Source of the DNA: Kribbella caucasensis
Lineage (GTDB): Bacteria > Actinomycetota > Actinomycetes > Propionibacteriales > Kribbellaceae
NCBI RefSeq assembly: GCF_004361855.1
Contig: NZ_SNWQ01000002.1
Location: 1 to 64,000, forward strand
Length of the DNA: 64,000 bases
Direction of reading: 5' to 3'
Shown here: in pieces, positions 16,258-25,031 of the stretch
Numbering within the stretch: the first letter of the stretch is position 1
Layout: every line of letters begins with the position of its first letter
The notes under the pieces: generated by a model
Database searches by the model: none
What the model saw: the letters and a program-made list of their open reading frames with translations, nothing else
Told to the model about the DNA's origin: nothing
Program-made: the position numbers and the translations under genes

Positions 16258-16890
16258 TCAGGGCAGTTGGAGGATCGCATCGGCGGCTGGTTTGGTGGCT
16301 GCGATCAGACGGGCGTTGTGCTCGTCGGAGCCGAGGGTCCGCTCACGGGCTTCCTCAGGCGAGCGGCCGAACTGCCGGTGCCGCGCCTCCAGCCGAGCCT
16401 GCCGGACGTCATCGGCCAGGTCGACGTACCAAACCTCGTCCATCAGCCGCCGTCCCGTTGCCCACGGCTCCTGATCCAGCAGCAGATAGTTCCCCTCGAC
16501 CAGCACCACCTCGACCTCGGCGTCGACCTGAATGCTGGCGGCAATCGAATCCTCCAGCTCCCGATCGAACCGCGGCGCCCAAACGGTCTCGTCGTCCTGC
16601 TTCCGCAACCGCTCGAGCAGCGCCACAAACCCACCCGCGTCGAACGTATGCGGCGCCCCCTTCACCTCAGCGATCCCCAACCGCTCCAGTGCCGCCTGCG
16701 CCAGGTGATACCCATCCATCGGAACCAGCGCGACCTTGTGCCCCCGCGAACTCAGCTCAGCCGCAAGCCCCGCGGCGTACGTCGACTTCCCCGCCGCCGG
16801 CGCCCCCGTAATCCCCAGAATCGCCCGCCGCCCACGCCCCGCAAGCTCAACAGCCCGCCCCAAGGCCCCATCGACACCCATAACCCGCAT
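16258..16890 (-). CDS. P-loop nucleoside/sugar kinase (uridine kinase/PanK-like)
   Basis: About 210 residues with Walker A GITGAPAAGKST, the motif VALVPMDGYHLAQ typical of the uridine kinase/phosphoribulokinase/pantothenate kinase group, a Walker B-like VVLVEGNYLLLD, and a late RTLGSDEHNARLI helix. It phosphorylates a small hydroxyl substrate; family members are annotated as nucleoside/nucleotide kinases or fructose kinases. Start uncertain: ATG 16890 is preferred over a GTG at 16944, with ATG 16881 also possible. Convergent with the TetR gene and 62 bp after the end of ureD, so it may be read from the urease operon. Confidence 0.75.
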   Translation of the reverse strand: MRVMGVDGALGRAVELAGRGRRAILGITGAPAAGKSTYAAGLAAELSSRGHKVALVPMDGYHLAQAALERLGIAEVKGAPHTFDAGGFVALLERLRKQDDETVWAPRFDRELEDSIAASIQVDAEVEVVLVEGNYLLLDQEPWATGRRLMDEVWYVDLADDVRQARLEARHRQFGRSPEEARERTLGSDEHNARLIAATKPAADAILQLP

Positions 16891-16952
16891 CCCCAGATCG
16901 TAGAACCCCACCCCCGCCCGGCGACCCCCACCGCCCGTGCCCAATGTCGCGG

Positions 16953-17630
16953 CTAGAGAGCGGCCCAGACCTCACCGAGGTCGCTGGTGTGTTGCGCGGC
17001 GACCAGCCGACGCGCAATCGAACCGGCACCTTCGAGCTGCAACGTCTGCTCAGCCTCAGGTAACCGGAACCCAAGCGTGGTCACCGCATCCAGACACCGC
17101 GAGTCCCCGAGAATCGCCCAGCCAGACCTCCGACCGGGCGACAGATCAAGGTGCTCAACCAGGAGTTCCTCATCGCCCAGCGCAACCCGCGTCGTAGTAC
17201 GAAGCGCTCCGCCCGCCTCACCGTGCCGCCCAAGCACCAGCGACTCCCGCAACGCCGCCCGGCTGCCCGCACCGAGCCGGATCGACGTCGACCGATCGAC
17301 CTCAGCACCCTCCGCAACCACGAACGGCTCACCATGCCAACTCAACGACGCCCCGTCGGACAGTTCGACGTCGACATCCCACCGAGCCGACCCACCGCGC
17401 ATCGCATAGGCGACCGTGCCGGCCAGTTCCACGATCTCCACCCGCACGTTCCCCCGCGCGACAACCTCGATCCGAACCTGATCACCCGCCAGCAGCAACG
17501 CACCAGCTGCAACCAACGCAACCCGTACGACGCCGTCCGGCGCAGGCAACCGCCGAGGCGAGAGCAACCCCGTAGTCAGCAAGCACCGATCCCGAACCGG
17601 ATCCGCCACCACCTCAATGCGAGTGCGCAT
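16953..17630 (-). CDS. ureD: urease accessory protein UreD
   Basis: 225 residues, somewhat short for UreD, with family features [19 protein letters not shown], a beta-helical middle, and [20 protein letters not shown]. UreD is the scaffold that binds apo-urease and recruits UreF and UreG for nickel insertion. It is the last gene of ureABCFGD and its start lies inside the histidine codons of the ureG tail (17-bp overlap), so the two are translationally coupled. Confidence 0.88.
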   Translation of the reverse strand: MRTRIEVVADPVRDRCLLTTGLLSPRRLPAPDGVVRVALVAAGALLLAGDQVRIEVVARGNVRVEIVELAGTVAYAMRGGSARWDVDVELSDGASLSWHGEPFVVAEGAEVDRSTSIRLGAGSRAALRESLVLGRHGEAGGALRTTTRVALGDEELLVEHLDLSPGRRSGWAILGDSRCLDAVTTLGFRLPEAEQTLQLEGAGSIARRLVAAQHTSDLGEVWAAL

Positions 17631-18396
17631 GCGCCTGTACTACGCGATCGGTGTCGACCTCCACACCAGCGTGCGTCTGGTCGTGCGGATGAGCATGCGT
17701 GTGGGTGATCAGCTCGCCGTCATCGCCGACATGGGAGTGCGGCGCCATCGGCCCAGGATCGACCGGCGTGTGCCGCCCACTGCGCACCACCGCCGTCATC
17801 TCCAGCACCCACTTCTTCAACAACGCAACGGACTCAGCATCACTCCGCGACAACGCGAGTACCGGCTTCCCACCACGAGCCGCCTCGGCATCCGCGACCA
17901 TCTGCACGACATCCACCCCGACGTACGGCGCGAGGTCCGTCTTGTTCACGACCAGCAGATCGGCCCGCGCAATCCCCGGCCCGCCCTTCCGCGCAACATC
18001 ACCCCCACCGGCGACATCGAGCACGAAGATCTGTGCATCCACCAACGCGGGGGAGAAGGTCGCAGTCAGGTTGTCCCCACCGGACTCGACCAGCACCACA
18101 TCCAACGGAGCGAAGTCTCGCTCGAGATCCTCGACGGCCAGCAAGTTCGGCGTCACGTCATCCCGGATCGCCGTATGCGGACACGCGCCGGTCTCTACCG
18201 CCCGGATCCGCTCTGGCGCAAGCACTCCCGCCGACCGCAGTAGCCGCGCATCCTCGTCGGTATAGATGTCGTTGGTGATCACCCCGAGCTGAAGCTCACC
18301 CGCCAGCTCCCGGCACACCATCGCGATCAGCGAACTCTTCCCAGTACCGACCGGCCCCGCGACCCCGAGCCGGAACGAACGCGTGGACTCATGCAT
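17614..18396 (-). CDS. ureG: urease accessory GTPase UreG with His-rich tail
   Basis: 260 residues. P-loop GPVGTGKSS, the CPH metal-binding motif in [27 protein letters not shown], and [10 protein letters not shown] (G4) identify the SIMIBI GTPase that delivers nickel to urease. After the conserved domain (about residue 205) comes a tail with [14 protein letters not shown] and HAHSH clusters. UreG is normally about 200-230 residues without such a tail; since no ureE is present, the tail may store or carry nickel. Overlaps ureF and ureD. Confidence 0.93.
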   Translation of the reverse strand: MHESTRSFRLGVAGPVGTGKSSLIAMVCRELAGELQLGVITNDIYTDEDARLLRSAGVLAPERIRAVETGACPHTAIRDDVTPNLLAVEDLERDFAPLDVVLVESGGDNLTATFSPALVDAQIFVLDVAGGGDVARKGGPGIARADLLVVNKTDLAPYVGVDVVQMVADAEAARGGKPVLALSRSDAESVALLKKWVLEMTAVVRSGRHTPVDPGPMAPHSHVGDDGELITHTHAHPHDQTHAGVEVDTDRVVQAHAHSH

Positions 18397-19066
18397 GGAA
18401 CAACCTCATCCTCTCGGCAGCATGCTTCTGACCGAACACGTCAACCAACGGAGCCCCGCACGCCGGAATCTCACCCGGCCCGGTCAACCCCCGTACGGCG
18501 TCCGCCAACTCCTCGATCTCCGGATGCAACGCCGTCAACCAGCACGCCGCATCAACCGGATCGACCGGCAGCAACTTCAACGACGCCGCGACCACGGTCT
18601 GCGCATCCTCATACCCGATCAACCGAGCCGTCTGCACAGCCGACAACCCGGTCACCGCTCCCACCACCCCCACAACCACCGGCCGAGCGATCTCCCCATC
18701 GCCCGGCAGATGCTCAAGCACGCCAGGCCAAACCCGCCCGGCCAGCCGCAGATAGGCCCGACCCTGCCGACGCGACGCAGCCCGAAGCGCCTGACTGGGT
18801 GTCCGAGCCGCCCACGCCCGCTCGACCGGCGTCAACTCCAGCCCGCTCAGCGCGAAGTACCGGGCAACCACCGCAGCGCCGGCCTCGACCCGAGTGACTG
18901 TCCGCGACCGATCCCGCGCGTACTCCTCGATCTCCCCAAGTTTGTTGCCATCAGCCCCCAACCCGGCCAGCACAGCAGGCTCCAGCCCGGCTGACTGTGT
19001 GTGCCCACCCGTAGGCAGCCGCGCATCCGCCAGCATCAAGGCAACAAGCTCCGGATTCGTGCCCAT
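18389..19066 (-). CDS. ureF: urease accessory protein UreF
   Basis: 225-residue all-helical protein beginning with the usual [21 protein letters not shown] pattern, where the LPTGG/HSxGLE motif marks UreF. It bridges UreD and UreG and gates GTP hydrolysis during nickel insertion. Its ATG overlaps the ureC stop (positions 19064-19068) and its end overlaps the ureG start by 8 bp. Confidence 0.9.
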   Translation of the reverse strand: MGTNPELVALMLADARLPTGGHTQSAGLEPAVLAGLGADGNKLGEIEEYARDRSRTVTRVEAGAAVVARYFALSGLELTPVERAWAARTPSQALRAASRRQGRAYLRLAGRVWPGVLEHLPGDGEIARPVVVGVVGAVTGLSAVQTARLIGYEDAQTVVAASLKLLPVDPVDAACWLTALHPEIEELADAVRGLTGPGEIPACGAPLVDVFGQKHAAERMRLFHA

Positions 19067-20769
19067 CAGAACATCGCATAAAGCTGGGCCAGCGGCAGCC
19101 TGGTCGCCGGTGCGGGTTCGATCAGATCACCGTCGACCTTGATCGCGAATGTCTCCGGATCGATCTCGATGCTCGGCAGAACGTCGTTGTTCTTCATATC
19201 GGCCTTGCTCACGGCCCGCGTCGGCCGCACCCCGGCCAGCTCCCGCCGCAACTCTAACCGCGCCGCAAGCCCGTCCTCCAACGCCGCGGGCGACACGAAC
19301 GACACCGACAACCCCGCCCCGATCGCATCCCCGAACGCCGGCCGCATCAGCACCGGCTGCGGCGTCGGGATCGACGCATTCGGATCACCAAGTGCCGCCC
19401 ATGCGATCGTCCCGCCCTTGATCACCAGCGCCGGCCGTACCCCGAAGAACGCAGGCTCCCAAAGCACCAGATCCGCCAGCTTCCCGACCTCCACCGAGCC
19501 CACCACGTGATCGATGCCGTGGGCAACAGCCGGGTTGATCGTGTACTTCGCGACGTACCGGCGCGCGCGTTCGTTGTCCGCCGGCAAACTGGTACCGAGC
19601 GAACCGCGGCGCGCCTTCATCACGTGCGCGACCTGCCAGGTCCGGGTGATCACCTCGCCGATCCGCCCCATCGCCTGCGCATCCGACGACGTGACCGACA
19701 ACGCGCCCATGTCGTGCAAGATGTCCTCGGCCGCGATCGTGGTCGCCCGGATCCGCGACTCCGCGAACGCCAGGTCCTCGGGCACATCCGGACTCAGGTG
19801 ATGGCACACCATCAACATGTCGAGGTGCTCGGCCACGGTGTTGACGGTGTGCGGCAGGGTCGGGTTGGTCGAGCCCGGTACGACGTTCGGGTGCGCCGCG
19901 ATCGACAGGATGTCCGGCGCATGTCCGCCGCCGGCACCCTCGACGTGGAACGCGTGGATCCCGCGCCCGTCGATCGCCCGCAACGTCGACTCCACGAACC
20001 CGGCTTCGTTCAACGAGTCCGCATGCAGCGCAACCTGCAACCCCCAGTCGTCGGCGGCCTGCAACGCCGCGTCGATCGCAGCCGGCGTCGCGCCCCAATC
20101 CTCGTGAATCTTGTACCCCGCCGCGCCCCCGAGCGCCTGCTCGGCGAGTGCCTCGACGCTGACCGTGTTGCCCTTGCCCAGCAGCAACACGTTCATCGGA
20201 AAGTTGTCGAGACTCCGATGCAACTGCTGCAAATGCCAGGCCCCAGGCGTCACCGTCGTCGCCTTCGACCCCTCACTCGGCCCGGTACCGCCGCCCACAA
20301 TCGTGGTGATCCCCGTCGCGCTCGCCTCGTGCAACTGCGACGGCGACAACAGATGCACGTGCGAGTCGATTCCGCCCGCGGTCAGAATCCGGCCTTCACC
20401 CGCGATGATGTCGGTCGACGCCCCGATCTGCAGCGCCGGATCGATCCCGTCCGCGATGTCCGGGTTCCCCGCTTTGCCCAGGGCGACGATCTTCCCGTCC
20501 CGGATCCCCACGTCCGCGCGCACGACGCCCCACCAGTCCAGCACGAGCACGTTCGTGATCACCGTGTCGGGCGCACCCTCCGCCCGCGTCGTCGTCCCCT
20601 GAGCCATCGACTCCCGGATCGACTTCCCCCCACCAAAAACGGCCTCCTCCCCGCCCACGGTGAGGTCCTGCTCAACCTCGATCCACAGGTCCGTATCAGC
20701 CAACCGCACCTGATCCCCGACGGTCGGCCCGTACAGCGCCGCATACGTAGCCCGCGAGATCTCAACCAT
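19066..20769 (-). CDS. ureC: urease alpha subunit
   Basis: 567 residues, the normal length. Nickel-site signatures: DSHVHLLSP, the carbamylated lysine K220 in [30 protein letters not shown], and the flap with the catalytic base in [20 protein letters not shown]. Together with UreA and UreB it hydrolyses urea to ammonia and carbamate in the cytosol. The start overlaps the ureB stop by 8 bp. Confidence 0.97.
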   Translation of the reverse strand: MVEISRATYAALYGPTVGDQVRLADTDLWIEVEQDLTVGGEEAVFGGGKSIRESMAQGTTTRAEGAPDTVITNVLVLDWWGVVRADVGIRDGKIVALGKAGNPDIADGIDPALQIGASTDIIAGEGRILTAGGIDSHVHLLSPSQLHEASATGITTIVGGGTGPSEGSKATTVTPGAWHLQQLHRSLDNFPMNVLLLGKGNTVSVEALAEQALGGAAGYKIHEDWGATPAAIDAALQAADDWGLQVALHADSLNEAGFVESTLRAIDGRGIHAFHVEGAGGGHAPDILSIAAHPNVVPGSTNPTLPHTVNTVAEHLDMLMVCHHLSPDVPEDLAFAESRIRATTIAAEDILHDMGALSVTSSDAQAMGRIGEVITRTWQVAHVMKARRGSLGTSLPADNERARRYVAKYTINPAVAHGIDHVVGSVEVGKLADLVLWEPAFFGVRPALVIKGGTIAWAALGDPNASIPTPQPVLMRPAFGDAIGAGLSVSFVSPAALEDGLAARLELRRELAGVRPTRAVSKADMKNNDVLPSIEIDPETFAIKVDGDLIEPAPATRLPLAQLYAMF

Positions 20770-21127
20770 GCTTCACCTGAATCCCAGGAACCGAACGGCG
20801 TCCCTTGAGCGCGACAGCGGCAACCTCGCGGGAGGCACCGGGTTCGAACCTCCGCGAAGTCCCCGCAGGAATGTCGAGCCGAAAGCCCTGGGCAGCGGCA
20901 CGATCGAACTCAAGCGCGGAGTTCGCATCCGGCAGATGCAGGTGCGACCCAATCTGCACCGGGCGATCACCGGTGTTCACGATCACCAGCGCCAACCGCT
21001 CGTCTTCGGTGCGGTCGGCGTTGAGCACGATCGTGCCGGGCGCGACCCGCACCGCTCCGGGTCCGGCGCTGGTTGCGCCCTCGCCCGCCCCCTGCCCTTC
21101 ATTGCTAAGTCTAATCTCGCTCGCCAT
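20762..21127 (-). CDS. ureB: urease beta subunit
   Basis: 121 residues from ATG 21127, chosen because GGGGAGAGAAC lies directly upstream; an ATG at 21142 would overlap ureA. The core [20 protein letters not shown] followed by [24 protein letters not shown] is the canonical UreB beta-barrel. The first 25 residues are a variable Gly/Ala-rich extension. Confidence 0.93.
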   Translation of the reverse strand: MASEIRLSNEGQGAGEGATSAGPGAVRVAPGTIVLNADRTEDERLALVIVNTGDRPVQIGSHLHLPDANSALEFDRAAAQGFRLDIPAGTSRRFEPGASREVAAVALKGRRSVPGIQVKHG

Positions 21128-21138
21128 GTTCTCTCCCC

Positions 21139-21441
21139 TCAAATGATTGGGCTGTGGATAGTGACGAGCTTGCGGCCGTCCGGGAACGTCGCCTCGACCT
21201 GCACATCGCTCAGCAGTTCAGCGACGCCCTCCATCACGTCGTCCCGGCCGAGCACCGTCCGGCCCTGTTCCATCAGGTCGGCGACCAGCGCACCTTCGCG
21301 GGCGCGTTCGATCACCCAAGTGCTGAGCAGCGCGACGGCTTCCGGATGGTTCAGCTTCACCCCCCGGGCTAGTCGGTCGCGGGCGACCAGACCGGCCACG
21401 GAGAGCAGGAGCTTCTCCACCTCCGACGGCGTGAACTTCAC
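21139..21441 (-). CDS. ureA: urease gamma subunit
   Basis: 100 residues, full length for UreA, starting [20 protein letters not shown] and containing [20 protein letters not shown] and the [22 protein letters not shown] region typical of the gamma subunit. Its ATG overlaps the stop of the NCS1 permease gene by 4 bp, which puts the transporter and urease in one transcript. Confidence 0.96.
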   Translation of the reverse strand: MKFTPSEVEKLLLSVAGLVARDRLARGVKLNHPEAVALLSTWVIERAREGALVADLMEQGRTVLGRDDVMEGVAELLSDVQVEATFPDGRKLVTIHSPII

Positions 21442-23144
21442 GCCTCAGCCCTCGCCGATGCGTCAGCGGCAGCGGCAGTGGGAGCGCCAGCCGGGAGCAC
21501 ATGATCCGACACCTTGTCCGTACTGAGGCACAGCGAGCACACATACGCGTCATGCGTCTCGCAAGCCGCCATGTCCGGTCGCTCGTAGTCCTGCCGGCAA
21601 ACGTGACAACTCAGTACTGCGCCCGACGGGTTGCCGTGCTCGTCGTACATCGGGAGCTCGATCCCGTCGTCGCTCCGGCGAAGGTAGTACTTGCCACGCG
21701 TCGCGATCGCCAGGATCGGCGGCAACACAACCGCCAACCCGATCGCGACCAGCGGCGAGTACGGCTTGATCGCGTCGCCCAGACCACCGAAGAACACCAG
21801 GATCGAGATGCCCGCCGCCAGCGCCATCGAGACGAACCCGACCGGGTTGATCGCGTAGAGCATGCCGCGGCGGAACTCGGGCTGCAACGGCGACAGCTTC
21901 AGCAGGTACTTGTTGAAGACGATGTCGGAGGCAACGACCACGATCCACGCCATCCCGCAGTTCGCGTAGAAGCCGAGGATGGTGTTGAGGAAGTCGAACA
22001 TGTTCGCCTCCATCAGCACCAGCGCGATCACCAGGTTGAACCCGAGGAACACGAGCCGCCCGGGGTAGTGCCGAGTCAGCCGGGTGTAGGAGTTCGTCCA
22101 GGCCAGCGACCCGGAGTACGCGTTGGTGACGTTGATCTTGATCTGGCTGATCACGACCAGTACGACGGCCAGCACCATCGCCAGCCACCCGGGGAGGAAG
22201 CCGCGGTAGATCTCCAGGAACTGGTGCACCGGTTCGTTCGCGACCGTCGCGCCATCGGCAATGTTCGCGATGATGTAGACCGCGAGGAACAGACCGATCG
22301 CCTGCTTCAGGGCCCCGAAGATCACCCAGCCCGGTCCGGCCAGCAGCATCGAGGACCACCAGCGACGCGAGTTCTCCGGGGTCTTCGGCGGCATGAACCG
22401 CAGGTAGTCGATCTGCTCCGCGATCTGCGCGATCAGCGACAGACACACCCCAGCCGCGAGCAACATCGAGCCGACGTTCGTCGCACCCTGTCCGTTCTCA
22501 CCCTGGTAGTCGAAGAACGACGACACCGACTCCGGGTGCGACACGACCAGGTAGACGAACGGCAGCACCATCAGGATGAGCCACAACGGTGTGGTCCAGA
22601 CCTGCAGCGTGGACAGTACTTTCATGCCATAAATCACCAGCGGAAAGATCACCAGCGTCGACACGGCATACCCGAGCCAGAGCGGAACGTGGAGGCCCAG
22701 TTCGAGGCCCTGCGCCATGATCGAACCCTCGAGCGCGAAGAAGATGAACGTGAACGACGCGAAGATCACGTTCGTCACCACCGACCCGTAGTACCCGAAT
22801 CCGCTGCCGCGGGTGATCAGGTCCAGGTCGATGTTGTACCGCGCGGCGTAGTACGCGAGGGGCAGCCCGGTCGCGAAGATCACCACGGCGAAGATCCCGA
22901 TACCCCACAACGCGTTCGTGGTGCCGTACGAGATGCCGATGTTCGCGCCGATCGCGAAGTCGGCCAGGTACGCGATGCCGCCGAGCGCTGAAACGCCGAC
23001 CACACCGGTCGACCATTTCCGGTAGCTGCGCGGGGCGAACCGCAGGGTGTAGTCCTCCAGGGTTTCGCGCGTCGCGGTGCTGGGCTCTGGTACTGCGCCG
23101 GCGTCGGTGGCGGCGCGCTGGTCGAGCGAGGGTTCAACGGTCAT
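21438..23144 (-). CDS. NCS1-family permease with C-terminal Cys-rich domain
   Basis: 568 residues. About twelve hydrophobic segments from residue 45 to 485 with NCS1/purine-cytosine permease features ([34 protein letters not shown]). Placed directly ahead of ureA with overlapping codons, it probably imports urea or a ureide such as allantoin or hydantoin. After the last helix a cytosolic tail (about 500-568) carries CHVC, then a single C in AACETHD and CSLC: a likely zinc-binding treble-clef or ribbon not present in ordinary NCS1 carriers. CAGGAG precedes ATG 23144. Confidence 0.85.
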   Translation of the reverse strand: MTVEPSLDQRAATDAGAVPEPSTATRETLEDYTLRFAPRSYRKWSTGVVGVSALGGIAYLADFAIGANIGISYGTTNALWGIGIFAVVIFATGLPLAYYAARYNIDLDLITRGSGFGYYGSVVTNVIFASFTFIFFALEGSIMAQGLELGLHVPLWLGYAVSTLVIFPLVIYGMKVLSTLQVWTTPLWLILMVLPFVYLVVSHPESVSSFFDYQGENGQGATNVGSMLLAAGVCLSLIAQIAEQIDYLRFMPPKTPENSRRWWSSMLLAGPGWVIFGALKQAIGLFLAVYIIANIADGATVANEPVHQFLEIYRGFLPGWLAMVLAVVLVVISQIKINVTNAYSGSLAWTNSYTRLTRHYPGRLVFLGFNLVIALVLMEANMFDFLNTILGFYANCGMAWIVVVASDIVFNKYLLKLSPLQPEFRRGMLYAINPVGFVSMALAAGISILVFFGGLGDAIKPYSPLVAIGLAVVLPPILAIATRGKYYLRRSDDGIELPMYDEHGNPSGAVLSCHVCRQDYERPDMAACETHDAYVCSLCLSTDKVSDHVLPAGAPTAAAADASARAEA

Positions 23145-23241
23145 GACGAACTCCTGCGGAACCTTCTGGCGGACGGTGCAGTCGATGCACCCGAATGGAA
23201 GGAACCTAGGAGCGGCTTGTTACCTGCGTGTTGCGTGACCG

Positions 23242-23622
23242 CTACGGTCGTGTATTTCCATTTGGAAGTAATTCCGCGACCCCAAGACCGGGCTCGAGCC
23301 GGCGCTCCTCGGCGCGGATCCGGTCGGCCACGGTCGTGCCGACGGGGGACAGGGCGGTGACAACCCGGCGCTTGTCCTCCGGGTGGATGCGGCGCAGGAC
23401 GAGACCTCGCTCGACCAGCTTGTCGACATGCCTCGTCAGGCTCGCCGGCGGGAGAACCGCGGTCTCGGCGAGCGTGGTCATCGGCAGCCCGGGCTCCTCG
23501 TGCAGCGCGGACATCACCCGCCACTGCTCGATCGTGAGCTCGAACTCCTCCAGCAGCGGCAGCAGACCCAGCTCGATCCGGCGCTCGGCCTGTTTGAGCA
23601 GCAGGAGCAGGCTAGTCGTCAT
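23242..23622 (-). CDS. MarR family transcriptional regulator
   Basis: 126 residues, slightly short for MarR. The winged helix spans about 30-95: LTIEQWRVMSALHEEPGLPM, TTLAETAVLPPASLTRHVDK, and the wing RIHPEDKRRVVTALS. It lies upstream of the NCS1-urease operon on the same strand (97-bp gap) and divergent from the AmiC-like gene across three tandem operators. A perfect GACCG/CGGTC inverted repeat (23237-23249) spans its stop codon. Probably senses a nitrogenous ligand; target inferred. Confidence 0.85.
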   Translation of the reverse strand: MTTSLLLLLKQAERRIELGLLPLLEEFELTIEQWRVMSALHEEPGLPMTTLAETAVLPPASLTRHVDKLVERGLVLRRIHPEDKRRVVTALSPVGTTVADRIRAEERRLEPGLGVAELLPNGNTRP

Positions 23623-23642
23623 CTGCCCGCCTCTCGCTCATC

Positions 23643-23721
23643 CCGTCTCACGGTGGGGTGATTCTCGTGCCGTCTCACGTCAACGTGAATCTCGTGCCGT
23701 CTCACGTAGCGGTGAATATAG
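23643..23721. promoter_or_regulatory. three tandem 27-bp operator repeats
   Basis: Units begin CCGTCTCACG at 23643, 23670 and 23697, exactly 27 bp apart. Each contains a palindrome TCACG-N4-5-GTGA; in the second it is the exact TCACGTCAACGTGA. The spacing is about 2.5 helical turns, so adjacent sites face opposite sides of the helix. They fill the region between the MarR and AmiC-like genes. Confidence 0.85.
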
Positions 23722-23766
23722 CCCAGAGCTCGGTGATTCCGCTGCCGGTAGCTCAGACTGGTCGGC

Positions 23767-24831
23767 ATGCCGGGCTCAGAGGAGGTCACGATCGCCTTCG
23801 TCGTGCCCCGGCAAGGTCCGACCGGGATCTACGGCCCGTCCTGTCTGGCCTGCGGACAGCTCGCGGTCGAACAACTCAACGCCCGTGACGGAATCGCCGG
23901 ACGTCGCGTCGAGCTCGTCCACGTCGATGGTGGCCGACAGCCCGAAGTCGTCGCCGAAGAAGTCGGCCGGCTAGTCGACAGCGGTCGAGTCGACGCCGTC
24001 GCCGGGTGGCACATCTCCGCCGTACGGGTCGCGCTGACCCGGCGGATCGGCGGTCGCGTGGTCTACGCGTTCGCCGCGATGCACGAGGGGAGCGACGACA
24101 CCCCGGGCGTCTTCATGCTCGGCGAGCGCCCGGTCAACCAGTTGCTCCCGGCAACTCACTGGATCCGCGAACAGCACGGAGTACGGCGCTGGGCGGTGGT
24201 CGGCAACGACTACGTCTACCCGCGCGTGACGGGTGCAGTCGCTGAATCGGCCTTGCGTGGAACGGATTCCGAGATCGTCGGCGCCTCCTACGTTCCGCTG
24301 GGTACGACCGACTTCGGGGGAGTGCTGCACGAGCTCGACGGCGGTGACGTCGAGGGCGTGATCATGTTGCTGATGGGCCAGGACGCAGTCCACTTCAACC
24401 GGCAGTTCGCCCGGGCGGGGTTGAGTGATCGGTTGCTCCGGCTCAGCCCCGCGATCGAGGAGAACACCCTGCTCGCCGCCGGCCCGGGCGCCAACGAGGG
24501 CCTGTACGCGGCCGCGGCGTACTTCGACGGCCTGGCGACCGTGGAGAGCAACGAGTTCGCCCGCGAGTACTACGCCCGCTTCGGGGCCTGGGCGCCGGCC
24601 CTGAACGCGGTCGGCGAATCCTGCTACGAGGCGATTCACTTCCTCGCCCGGCTGGGCAAACTCAGCGGATCGATCACCATGGACGCCATCGGCGCGATGC
24701 CCAGCGGCCACTTCTACGACAGCCCCCGCGGCCTGATGCGCCTCGACGGCAACCTGGTTGACCAGGACGTCTACCTGGCCGCCGCCGACGGCCTGGAATT
24801 CCGCATCCAGGAGCAGATCGCCCGCCCCTAG
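23767..24831 (+). CDS. AmiC-like amide/urea-binding protein without signal peptide
   Basis: 354 residues of the type I periplasmic-binding fold: VTIAFVVPRQGPTGIYGPSC start, AVEQLNARDGIAGRRVELV, then the inter-domain region and FARAGLSDRLLRLSP, ending ADGLEFRIQEQIARP. It resembles FmdD/UrtA urea-amide binding proteins and Pseudomonas AmiC. No hydrophobic leader or lipobox precedes the domain and no ABC permeases are nearby, so it should be cytosolic and act as a ligand sensor, as AmiC does for the antiterminator AmiR. No AmiR-type gene is in the window. Divergent from MarR. Confidence 0.75.
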   Translation: MPGSEEVTIAFVVPRQGPTGIYGPSCLACGQLAVEQLNARDGIAGRRVELVHVDGGRQPEVVAEEVGRLVDSGRVDAVAGWHISAVRVALTRRIGGRVVYAFAAMHEGSDDTPGVFMLGERPVNQLLPATHWIREQHGVRRWAVVGNDYVYPRVTGAVAESALRGTDSEIVGASYVPLGTTDFGGVLHELDGGDVEGVIMLLMGQDAVHFNRQFARAGLSDRLLRLSPAIEENTLLAAGPGANEGLYAAAAYFDGLATVESNEFAREYYARFGAWAPALNAVGESCYEAIHFLARLGKLSGSITMDAIGAMPSGHFYDSPRGLMRLDGNLVDQDVYLAAADGLEFRIQEQIARP

Positions 24832-24925
24832 CGGCATGAAGGATCACCGCAGCCAGGACCTGACCCCACGCGCCATGCGCCGGACCCACGCGCCACGCGC
24901 CCGGGCTCGACCTTCCCGGCGTCCG

Positions 24926-25029
24926 CTGTACATTTCGACAGGATGTAGTCCCTCTCAGCGGTCGGCCCCGAGCCATCCCAAGCGTTGAGCCGGCCCAACA
25001 TCGCGACTACCTCCTGTCGAAATGCACGC
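24926..25029 (+). repeat. 104-bp inverted-repeat element, copy B
   Basis: Left arm 24926-24950 (ends ACAGGATGTAGTC) and right arm 25005-25029 (begins GACTACCTCCTGTCG) pair at about 21 of 25 positions across a 54-nt loop. The right arm is identical over 25 bases to the matching arm of copy A. CAAGCGT lies at 24979-24985, 53 nt from the left end as in copy C. The element occupies most of the 200-bp gap between two convergent genes and stops 3 bp before the monooxygenase stop codon. Confidence 0.75.
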
Positions 25030-25031
25030 CA

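Noticed and set aside
23643..23721. Possible CRISPR-like repeat
   Set aside because: The 27-bp units are directly adjacent with no spacers and contain operator palindromes between divergent genes; no cas genes are present.
3400..25029. Insertion sequences flanked by the 105-bp elements
   Set aside because: No transposase or target duplication is visible, and genes between copies are ordinary chromosomal loci.
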